Source of the DNA: Burkholderiaceae bacterium
Lineage (GTDB): Bacteria > Pseudomonadota > Gammaproteobacteria > Burkholderiales > Burkholderiaceae_C
Reading direction: 5' to 3'
NCBI GenBank assembly: GCA_017853735.1
Contig: JAFMJA010000178.1
Location: forward strand, 1 to 5,743
Length of the DNA: 5,743 nt
The stretch's first letter is position 1; every line of letters starts with the position of its first letter. The notes under the pieces were generated by a model. That model saw only the letters and a list, made by a program, of their open reading frames with translations. It was not told the DNA's origin and searched no databases. A program made the position numbers and the translations under genes. Of this stretch, positions 1 through 5,280 are shown one piece after another.

Positions 1-283
1 CTGCAGCCTGCGTAGTGCTGGCCGACAGGGTGATCGGGATCGGCCAGAACAATCCACTGGCCATGCGCATGCCGTCGCACACGCCTTGCCAGTCGGCTTT
101 GGTCATGAATCCGCTCAGGGGGGTAAAGCCGCCAATGCCCAGCATGATCAGATCGCCTTTTTCCCGCGAACTCACCTGGAGCTTGGGCAGGGAGGCAGCG
201 CGCCGAAGTTCTGCGGCAAGTTCATCGCCCTCGAGCAACAAAGAATGCAGTCCGCTACCGCCATGAGGTTCCACCAATGCCAT
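1..283 (-). CDS. sat: ATP sulfurylase (sulfate adenylyltransferase), N-terminal part only
   Basis: This is the first 94 residues of a cytoplasmic sulfate adenylyltransferase; the rest lies beyond the left edge. In sulfur oxidisers the enzyme runs towards ATP: adenosine 5'-phosphosulfate plus pyrophosphate gives sulfate plus ATP, the last step of the APS route of sulfite oxidation. The recognisable part is the N-terminal PUA-like domain: SLPKLQVSSREKGDLIMLGI at about residues 31-50, then GGFTPLSGFM and WPIPITLS, a typical Sat signature. The catalytic motifs (QxRN, HxxH) would fall outside the window, so activity cannot be judged. The ATG at 281-283 is preceded by a good Shine-Dalgarno (AGGAGA, 7-nt spacing), and the protein begins MALVEPHGG, as expected for this subfamily. 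It is divergent from the two-component system, with 439 bp between, so the two may share regulation. The identity rests on recalled family sequence, not a search. Confidence 0.9.
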   Translation of the reverse strand, partial: MALVEPHGGSGLHSLLLEGDELAAELRRAASLPKLQVSSREKGDLIMLGIGGFTPLSGFMTKADWQGVCDGMRMASGLFWPIPITLSASTTQAA

Positions 284-290
284 ATTCAGG

Positions 291-296
291 TCTCCT
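291..296 (-). promoter_or_regulatory. Ribosome binding site of sat
   Basis: On the minus strand the sequence reads AGGAGA, then a 7-nt spacer to the ATG at 283. It is a near-consensus Shine-Dalgarno and supports the chosen sat start. Confidence 0.8.
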
Positions 297-501
297 TAAA
301 GTTTAGATGGTGTTGCCCATTCTGATGGCTTGACGCAGCATTCAGGACAAGAAAGCGATTAGATCAAATCTTAAACAAACCAAGCTGGAAAAGTCCAAGG
401 GCGGTGTGCCAAATGGGCGTTGGCTGCTTGGCGAAAAAGCGCTAACCACCAGTTTGAAATATCCTGCCCCAATTAGTTCAAGTCTGACACTTGCAGTCAA
501 C

Positions 502-559
502 TACCTCCAAGGGTAAGTCACTACCTACCCAAATGGGTGATGAGGTATCCTAGGGGGTA
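502..559. promoter_or_regulatory. Cluster of NarL-like heptamers, probable response-regulator binding region
   Basis: Six heptamers match the NarL consensus TACYYMT at 6 of 7 positions within 58 bp. On the plus strand they are TACCTCC (502-508), TACCTAC (522-528) and TACCCAA (526-532). On the minus strand they are TACCCTT (515-509), TACCTCA (547-541) and TACCCCC (559-553). They also form three 14-bp dyads of the type TAYC-N6-GGTR at 502-515, 526-539 and 546-559, centred 24 and 20 bp apart; the middle one contains the perfect ACCCA-AA-TGGGT palindrome. The downstream regulator has a NarL-type HTH, so autoregulation or control of sat is plausible. The inverted spacing differs from the classical E. 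coli 7-2-7 arrangement, so the protein that binds is an inference. Confidence 0.55.
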
Positions 560-576
560 TGCAAGCCTTGCTTGCA
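560..576. repeat. Perfect 7-bp inverted repeat with a 3-bp spacer
   Basis: TGCAAGC (560-566), CTT, GCTTGCA (570-576). It abuts the right end of the heptamer cluster. It could be an operator for another regulator or a small hairpin in a leader transcript. There is no T-run after it on either strand, so it is not a good terminator. Confidence 0.5.
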
Positions 577-722
577 ATGAATAAGTTTGCTGGAGCCAGA
601 TTTGGCATCCAGGCACCTAGATCAATTCCTGAAACAAGGGCTAGATCCGTAGCACCTTGGAGGTTACGCTCGAACCATGATGTGTGAGTTTTCTTTAGCG
701 TCGGACAGACCGGTGTAGTGCC

Positions 723-1901
723 ATGGGTGTAGGGCCAGGCCATCAGAATTCACCAGTTGCCTCTGCCAACTCGGCCGGTCCGGTCGAGGCTAGGGCGGTC
801 AAGACGAGGGGGCTGCTTGAGCAGTACCTGGCCAGCCTCATCAGGCTGGCAGGGGCCGATGCAGGAGTGGTTTGCGCTTTGACGCAGGCAGAAGGCCCAT
901 GCCGTATGCTGGCAGCGCAGGGTCTGGCAACGCAAACTGTTGCTGCGAGCCTGGAGTGCCAAAGCCCTTGCGCCCGCTGTGCCCTGGTCTCTGAAGCGCA
1001 ACCCAGTCACTGGCTGGATGCCAAGCAACTTGCTGGCTGCCTTGACCTGAAAAAAATCATGCCGGCCTGCCAGGGTGCACTGGTGCTGCCGCTGCACCCT
1101 CAGGAAAAACCGCTTGGCTGTTGCCAGCTGTTTTATGCCAACGCGCAGCAACCCAGTGCTGATCTGCTCACCTTGCTGGGCGCAGCCAGTGCGCTGATCG
1201 GGCTGTCGCTGTTGCAGTCTGAACAGTCACGCGAATTGCTCTACGCCACGGTGATGGATGAGCGCAGGCTGATGGCTGCCGAGGTGCATGACTCGATCGC
1301 CCAGAACCTGGTTTATATGAACATGCGCCTGCCCCTGTTGCGCGAGGCGCTGGCCAAGCCCGATCAGCCCCGGGCGCAGCGCTACATCGATGATCTTGCG
1401 CAATCGCTGCAGGGCACGCAGCGTGAGGTGCGTGAACTGCTGATGCATTACCGCAGCCCATTCGATCCGCGTGGCTTGCGCCATGCCCTGGAGGAGTTGA
1501 CCGGCGAATTCAGGATGCGCTCTGACTGCGCGCTGGAATTCCACTATGAGCCGGGCTTGCCGCAGCTGCCTGCAGAACAAGCTTTGCAGGTTTTCCATAT
1601 TGCCCAGGAAGGCCTGTCCAATGTGATCCGTCACGCCAACGCCCAGCATGCTTGCTTGAGCCTGAAGGTTGTGCGTGGGTGTCTGGAGCTGACACTGGCG
1701 GATAATGGAAAGGGCGTGGGCGACCCGCCTGCATTGACGGGCACCACACACTTCGGCATGGGCATCATGCATGAACGGGCGCAACGTCTGGGCGCTGCCC
1801 TCTCGGTCTCGCCGCAACCAGGTGGTGGCACCCTCTTGCGCTTGTTGCTGCCTCTCGAACTTGCCAGTACGCCAAGCGATGATCCAGGGAGCTGCGGCTG
1901 A
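723..1901 (+). CDS. Soluble NarX-type sensor histidine kinase with Cys-rich GAF-like input domain
   Basis: This 392-residue kinase of the HisKA_3/HPK7 (NarX, NarQ, NreB) class autophosphorylates and passes phosphate to the regulator encoded next door. Residues about 30-165 form a GAF-like input region with cysteines at 51, 60, 79, 83, 86, 106, 116, 133 and 134; ECQSPCARC (78-86) resembles the Cys cluster in the central module of E. coli NarX. The dimerisation/phosphoacceptor helix has EVHDSIAQ with His189. The ATPase domain shows the N box EGLSNVIRHA (Asn300), the G1 box ADNGKG (Asp327) and the G2 box FGMGIMHERA (about 344-353). No transmembrane segment, signal peptide or periplasmic sensor is visible, so it should sense a cytoplasmic signal, perhaps redox state, oxygen or a sulfur species (inference). 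ATG 723 lacks a Shine-Dalgarno, but the frame is closed upstream by TAG at 696-698 and no better start follows. Its stop overlaps the regulator start by one base. Confidence 0.94.
   Translation: MGVGPGHQNSPVASANSAGPVEARAVKTRGLLEQYLASLIRLAGADAGVVCALTQAEGPCRMLAAQGLATQTVAASLECQSPCARCALVSEAQPSHWLDAKQLAGCLDLKKIMPACQGALVLPLHPQEKPLGCCQLFYANAQQPSADLLTLLGAASALIGLSLLQSEQSRELLYATVMDERRLMAAEVHDSIAQNLVYMNMRLPLLREALAKPDQPRAQRYIDDLAQSLQGTQREVRELLMHYRSPFDPRGLRHALEELTGEFRMRSDCALEFHYEPGLPQLPAEQALQVFHIAQEGLSNVIRHANAQHACLSLKVVRGCLELTLADNGKGVGDPPALTGTTHFGMGIMHERAQRLGAALSVSPQPGGGTLLRLLLPLELASTPSDDPGSCG
1886..1891 (+). promoter_or_regulatory. Ribosome binding site of the response regulator, inside the kinase gene
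   Basis: AGGGAG lies 9 nt before the ATG at 1901, within the last codons of the kinase gene. Together with the TGATG overlap it indicates translational coupling of the pair. Confidence 0.55.
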
Positions 1902-2617
1902 TGGATGCGGTGCGTATCTTCCTGGTTGATGACCACTCGCTTTGCCGTAGCGGCCTGACCGAACTGCTCGAGGGTCGTGGCGGCATGAAGGTGGTGGGCG
2001 CCACCGGCCAGCCCGAGCTGGTACTGCCGATGTTGCGCCGAGAGCAGGCCGACTTGCTGGTGCTGGACTTGAGATTGGCGCAAACGGACGGATTGAGCCT
2101 GTTACGCCAGCTACGTGTCGAGGGCTGCGATATCCCTGTGGTCATTCTGACCATGAGCGCTGCGGAGGATGATCTGGCCGCGGCACTGCGCGCCGGCGTC
2201 AAAGGCTACCTGCTCAAGGATATGGAACCCGAGGCTGTGATCGAATCGATCGGGCGTGCTGCGCGGGGGGAACTGGTGGTGGCGCCTGCCATGGCTGCCA
2301 AACTGGCGCAAATGTGGCAAAGCGGACAAAACAGACAAAACAGACAAAGTGGTCCTGATATGCCAAATGGGCAGAAGGGCACGTCCAAGCGGGACCTGGT
2401 TGCCATCCTCACTGAACGTGAGCGCGAGGTGCTTGAGCAGGTCGCCCAGGGAAAAAGCAACAAAGCGATTGCCCAGGTGCTGGATATCAGCCACAACACG
2501 GTCAAGCTGCATGTGCGCCATATCATGGCCAAGCTGGGCCTCAATTCAAGAGTTGAAGCTGCCGTGTTCGCCTTTGAACATCGCAGCAGCGTGGAAAGTT
2601 CTGACTCGGTTGGCTGA
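1901..2617 (+). CDS. NarL/FixJ-family response regulator (REC plus LuxR-type HTH)
   Basis: This 238-residue DNA-binding regulator is the cognate partner of the upstream kinase. The receiver domain (about 4-120) has the acidic pair Asp10-Asp11 (LVDDH), phosphoacceptor Asp56 (LVLDLRL), Thr84 (VILTMS) and Lys106 (LLKD), so phosphorylation should be intact. A hydrophilic linker (about 138-165), rich in Gln, Asn, Gly and Ser, is partly encoded by a 9-bp tandem repeat. The C-terminal LuxR/GerE-type helix-turn-helix spans about 167-228, beginning ILTEREREVLEQVAQGKSNK and including ISHNTVKLHVRHIMAKLG. Overall length is slightly above the usual 210-220 for this family because of the linker. The start is fixed by the TGATG overlap with the kinase stop and an AGGGAG ribosome site. 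The gene ends 14 bp before the convergent SUMT gene. Likely targets, by inference, are the heptamers at 502-559. Confidence 0.96.
   Translation: MDAVRIFLVDDHSLCRSGLTELLEGRGGMKVVGATGQPELVLPMLRREQADLLVLDLRLAQTDGLSLLRQLRVEGCDIPVVILTMSAAEDDLAAALRAGVKGYLLKDMEPEAVIESIGRAARGELVVAPAMAAKLAQMWQSGQNRQNRQSGPDMPNGQKGTSKRDLVAILTEREREVLEQVAQGKSNKAIAQVLDISHNTVKLHVRHIMAKLGLNSRVEAAVFAFEHRSSVESSDSVG
2325..2349 (+). repeat. Short 9-bp tandem repeat in the regulator linker
   Basis: The unit GACAAAACA occurs at 2325-2333 and 2334-2342, followed by a partial copy GACAAAG at 2343-2349. In frame it encodes QNRQNRQS in the interdomain linker. Copy changes would be in frame (3 codons), so the linker could vary in length without breaking the gene. 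It is AT-rich compared with the surrounding DNA. Confidence 0.75.
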
Positions 2618-2622
2618 GTAGC

Positions 2623-2643
2623 CTGCAAGCCTCAAGGCTGCAG
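2623..2643. terminator. Hairpin at the convergent gene junction, possible bidirectional terminator
   Basis: CTGC(A)AGCC, loop TCAA, GGCTGCAG: an 8-bp stem with one bulged A. It sits between the regulator stop (2615-2617) and the SUMT stop, and overlaps the last codons of SUMT. The position suits a shared terminator, but there is no U-tract on either strand, so intrinsic termination would be weak; it may instead only protect the 3' ends of the transcripts. Confidence 0.35.
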
Positions 2644-3450
2644 TGAAGTCAAGATGTCCAGGGGCAAGGCAGCTGTGTCCTGGCCAGCAGCTCCTGTTGG
2701 CCTGAACCAGTCCAGGGTTTCTTGTAGGGTCACCACATCGCCTACGATCAGCAAGCTTGGTGAACTCAGCTTGGCGGCTGCCACTTTGTGGGGCATGTCG
2801 GCCAAAGTGCCGGTGAGCACCTGCTGGCTGGCCATGGTGCCGTGCTGCACCACCGCGATGGGCCGGCTGGCAGGCGCACCATGCGCGATCAGCTGGCGGC
2901 AGATTTCAGGCAAGGCGTTGAGGCCCATATAAATCACTACCGTCTGGCTGGGACGCACCAGCGCCGGCCAGTCCAGCTCCACCTTGCTGCCGTCCTTGAG
3001 ATGGCCAGTGACAAACAGGGCCACTTGGGCATGATCGCGGTGGGTCAGTGGGATGCCTGAATAACTGGCTACGCCACACGCCGCTGTCACACCGGGCACC
3101 ACCTCGAAGTCGATGCCTTTTGCCGCCAACTCCTGCATTTCTTCACCGCCACGGCCAAAGATGAAGGGGTCTCCGCCCTTGAGCCTGACCACCCGCTTGC
3201 CCTCGCGCGCCAGCTTGACCAGCAGGGCATTGATCTGTTCCTGTCGCATGGTGTGCTCATTGCGCCGCTTGCCTGCGTAGATGCGCTCTGCATTGGCTGG
3301 CGCGAAATCGAGCACGCCAGGCGACACCAGGTTGTCATAAACCAGTACGTCGGCCTGTTGCAGCAGGCGTACCGCGCGCAGGGTCAGCAGTTCCGGATCA
3401 CCCGGTCCTGCGCCTACCAGATAAACCCGGCCGCCAGAGCTTGAACGCAT
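2632..3450 (-). CDS. cobA: Uroporphyrinogen-III C-methyltransferase (SUMT), siroheme pathway
   Basis: This 272-residue cytoplasmic enzyme methylates uroporphyrinogen III at C-2 and C-7 with two S-adenosylmethionine, giving precorrin-2, the precursor of siroheme and cobalamin. Family motifs are all present: VYLVGAGPGDPELLTL (9-24), YDNLVS (38-43), GKR (60-62), VVRLKGGDPFIFGRGGEE (87-104), VVPGVTAACGVASYSGIPLTHR (positions 117-138), YMGLNALPEI (174-183), PIAVVQHGT (197-205) and PSLLIVGDVV (231-240). It is a stand-alone methyltransferase, without the CysG dehydrogenase/chelatase domain. I chose ATG 3448-3450 because it sits just before the GAGPGDP core; a longer frame from 3546 would overlap dsrR and encode an Arg/Trp-rich, non-family stretch. 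The ribosome site is weak. A TTG at 3478-3480 overlapping the dsrR stop is an alternative coupled start adding 10 residues. As last gene of the dsr operon it probably supplies siroheme for DsrAB. Confidence 0.95.
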   Translation of the reverse strand: MRSSSGGRVYLVGAGPGDPELLTLRAVRLLQQADVLVYDNLVSPGVLDFAPANAERIYAGKRRNEHTMRQEQINALLVKLAREGKRVVRLKGGDPFIFGRGGEEMQELAAKGIDFEVVPGVTAACGVASYSGIPLTHRDHAQVALFVTGHLKDGSKVELDWPALVRPSQTVVIYMGLNALPEICRQLIAHGAPASRPIAVVQHGTMASQQVLTGTLADMPHKVAAAKLSSPSLLIVGDVVTLQETLDWFRPTGAAGQDTAALPLDILTSLQP

Positions 3451-3476
3451 ATCGGAGCTTGTGCTGATGGTTTGGC

Positions 3477-3851
3477 TCAATGGGTGCTGCAACCGCCGGT
3501 GCCGCATCCACCGCTGCCGCAGCCGCCACCGCCACCGCTGCCACATCCGCTGGCGGTGGTGAAAGCGGATTGCTGGTTGACAAAAATGAAATTGAAGTGA
3601 CCCGGCTCGAGTTCGACAAAATCCAGCACGGTGTCCTCCAGCAGCTGGGCATGGCTTGGCGCCAGCACCACGGCCACATCTTCGATCAACAGGCGGGTGT
3701 CGTTGTCGGTGCTTTCGTCAAAACCCATGCCGTAATCAAGTGAGCCGTCAGCCAGCCGTTGGGCAGCCACGCGCAGCACCATGTCCTGCGCCCCACTGTC
3801 TTGTGCAGCCCGTTGTATCTGTTGCGCCGCAGCGCGAGTCAATGTAAACAT
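3477..3851 (-). CDS. dsrR: DsrR-like degenerate A-type (IscA/HesB fold) protein with Gly/Cys-rich tail
   Basis: This 124-residue cytoplasmic protein has an A-type (IscA/ErpA) fold over residues 1-95: MFTLTRAAAQQIQRAA at the start, YGMGFDE (40-46) where A-type proteins have the strand after their first cysteine, and FNFIFVN (86-92). The first conserved Cys of A-type proteins is absent: the segment before YGMGFD reads RLADGSLD. DsrR of Allochromatium vinosum is likewise an IscA-like protein without the cluster-binding cysteines, reported to affect dsr expression rather than carry iron-sulfur clusters. Unusually, this protein ends in a low-complexity tail (101-124) with Cys103, Cys111, Cys116 and Cys121 spaced by Gly/Ser and ending STH. 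The start at 3851 has an AAGGA site 7 nt upstream and lies 12 bp after the dsrN stop, so it is co-transcribed. The name rests on fold and on its place after dsrN; a metal-binding or carrier role for the tail is a guess. Confidence 0.87.
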   Translation of the reverse strand: MFTLTRAAAQQIQRAAQDSGAQDMVLRVAAQRLADGSLDYGMGFDESTDNDTRLLIEDVAVVLAPSHAQLLEDTVLDFVELEPGHFNFIFVNQQSAFTTASGCGSGGGGGCGSGGCGTGGCSTH

Positions 3852-3858
3852 CGCGATT

Positions 3859-3863
3859 TCCTT
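3859..3863 (-). promoter_or_regulatory. Ribosome binding site of dsrR
   Basis: AAGGA on the minus strand, 7 nt before the ATG at 3851 and directly next to the dsrN stop codon (3864-3866). It supports the chosen dsrR start and coupled translation. Confidence 0.7.
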
Positions 3864-5267
3864 TCAGTGTTCAGCCAGCGTGCGTGGCGTGCCGACCCGG
3901 CAACGGCGCACAAAATCAACAAAAGCTGGCGCCCAGCCCCGTGGGCCCAGGCTGCGCAGATGGGCATAGGATGCCAGCACATTGCGGTGCACGATGCCAT
4001 CGACCTGGCCATCGATGCCGTGTCCACGCAGCACCTGCCAGGCACAGTGCGACTGCTCGGGCGCCGGGTCCAGCGAAGAGTAATGAAACTCGTGACCGTG
4101 CACTTGCTGGCCTTGCAAGCCAGGCCAGGGCATCTGGCTGGTGGCGTTGAGGTGAACATAGCCGCGTCCGACCGGTCGCTCGTGCAAATTGACATTGCCG
4201 GACAGGGCGCCCACCATGCGACAGCTGTGCCCTTTCCAGTTCAGCGTCTGGGCCAGGTACATCAGGCCACCACACTCGGCATACACCGGCAGGCCATCTT
4301 CGATGGCCTGTGCGATCTGGCTGCTCAAGCTGGTGTTGGCCTGCAACTGGTCCATGAACAATTCTGGAAAGCCGCCTCCGATGAACAGGCCATCGAGTTG
4401 CTCGGGCAAGGCGGCGTCTTGCAGGGTGTCAAAGGGCAGCAGCTCCGCGCCAGCAGCCTGCAAGGCTTCCAGGTCGTCGGGATAATAAAAGCCAAAAGCG
4501 CGGTCGCGCGCCAGGCCTATGCGCACAGTTTTTGCGCAAGTAGCGCTAAAGCTGGCGGGCGTGGGGCGTGGGTCGGCCAGGGGCAACGCACTGGCTGCCA
4601 GCGACCGCACCTGTGTCAGGTCGACCTGTTGGGCAATACGTTGCCCGATGCGTTGGACCAGGGCGTCGGCCTGGGCGTGCTCGTTGCTTGGCATCAGCCC
4701 CAGGTGACGCTCGGCCACGGCAAGATCGCTGTCTTCAGCAACTGCACCCAGCACCGGCACATCGGTGTAGTGTTCCACCACAGCGCGCAGCTTGGCCTCA
4801 TGCCGGCTGCCGCCGAGTCGGTTGAGGATGACCCCGCCAATCCGGATGTTTTTGTCAAAGGCCTGGTAGCCCAGTATGAGCGGTGCAATGCCACGGGTCA
4901 TGCCGCGCGCATCGATCACCAGCAGCACGGGAAGGCCCAGCATGTGGGCCAGGGCTGCATTGCTGTTGCTGCCATCCAGAGCCAAGCCATCGTACAGACC
5001 CTTGTTGCCTTCGACCACGCTGAGATCGGTCTGTGCGGCATGGCGCGCAAACAGGTGAAGGATCTGCGCCTGGGTCATCAGATGGGGATCCAGGTTGTAG
5101 CAAGGCCTGCCACTGGCCTGGGTCAGCCACATTGGGTCGATATAGTCTGGCCCCTTCTTGAAGGGCTGTACCCGCAGACCCTGGGATCTCAAGGCAGCGC
5201 ACAGGCCCAGGCTGAGGGTGGTTTTGCCCGACGACTTGTGGGCAGCAGAAACGATCAGGCGGTCCAT
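3864..5267 (-). CDS. dsrN: DsrN, glutamine-dependent siroheme amidase (CobB/CbiA family)
   Basis: This 467-residue protein resembles cobyrinate a,c-diamide synthase. In sulfur oxidisers DsrN is thought to amidate siroheme for DsrAB, using glutamine and ATP. The N-terminal ATPase domain has the P-loop SAAHKSSGKTT (7-17), FKKGPDYIDP (36-45) and VVEGNKGLYDG (84-94), all hallmarks of CbiA-type synthases. The C-terminal class I glutamine amidotransferase domain (about 248-440) has IGGGFPELF (296-304), the nucleophile Cys332 in YAECGGLMYLA and His436 in ASYAHLR. Length matches the family (about 450-470). ATG 5265-5267 is chosen because the family begins right at the P-loop strand (MDRLIVSAAHKSSGK); an upstream ATG at 5372 would add 35 residues of no family character and run into dsrP. 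There is no clear Shine-Dalgarno, so translation may be coupled to dsrP, whose stop is 13 bp upstream. A cobalamin-pathway CobB is the alternative, but the flanking dsr genes argue for DsrN. Confidence 0.94.
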   Translation of the reverse strand: MDRLIVSAAHKSSGKTTLSLGLCAALRSQGLRVQPFKKGPDYIDPMWLTQASGRPCYNLDPHLMTQAQILHLFARHAAQTDLSVVEGNKGLYDGLALDGSNSNAALAHMLGLPVLLVIDARGMTRGIAPLILGYQAFDKNIRIGGVILNRLGGSRHEAKLRAVVEHYTDVPVLGAVAEDSDLAVAERHLGLMPSNEHAQADALVQRIGQRIAQQVDLTQVRSLAASALPLADPRPTPASFSATCAKTVRIGLARDRAFGFYYPDDLEALQAAGAELLPFDTLQDAALPEQLDGLFIGGGFPELFMDQLQANTSLSSQIAQAIEDGLPVYAECGGLMYLAQTLNWKGHSCRMVGALSGNVNLHERPVGRGYVHLNATSQMPWPGLQGQQVHGHEFHYSSLDPAPEQSHCAWQVLRGHGIDGQVDGIVHRNVLASYAHLRSLGPRGWAPAFVDFVRRCRVGTPRTLAEH

Positions 5268-5280
5268 GGTGCCAAGTGCT

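Larger units (their letters stand above)
284..722. promoter_or_regulatory. Divergent intergenic region between sat and the two-component system
   Basis: This 439-bp non-coding stretch must hold the promoters for sat (leftward) and probably for the kinase-regulator pair (rightward). It contains the TACC/GGTA heptamer cluster (502-559), a 7-bp inverted repeat (560-576), TAGATCAA-type words (360-367, 474-481, 618-625) and a possible 13-codon leader ORF (677-718). I found no convincing sigma-70 promoter in either direction. The best leftward candidate is TTGGAC and TAAGAT with a 19-bp spacer (minus strand, within about 368-398), which is too wide to trust. No credible larger ORF lies here: the reading frames crossing it have no family features. 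Confidence 0.7.

Noticed and set aside
1..6. PstI site CTGCAG at the very start, perhaps a cloning junction
   Set aside because: CTGCAG also occurs elsewhere in the window, and the sat frame is open through the edge, so nothing suggests an artificial end.
15..325. Plus-strand frames over the sat region
   Set aside because: They overlap the clear Sat N-terminus on the minus strand, and their products show no family pattern.
1227..1817. A 196-codon minus-strand frame opposite the kinase
   Set aside because: It is antisense to the conserved H box and ATPase core, has no family features and no ribosome site of note.
2361..2372. 12-mer TGCCAAATGGGC in the regulator gene, identical to 407-418
   Set aside because: About one shared 12-mer is expected by chance in a window of this size, and here it is explained by coding for the linker.
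3451..3546. Longer SUMT starting at 3546
   Set aside because: The extra 32 residues overlap the dsrR tail in another frame, are Arg/Trp-rich and have no counterpart in SUMT proteins.
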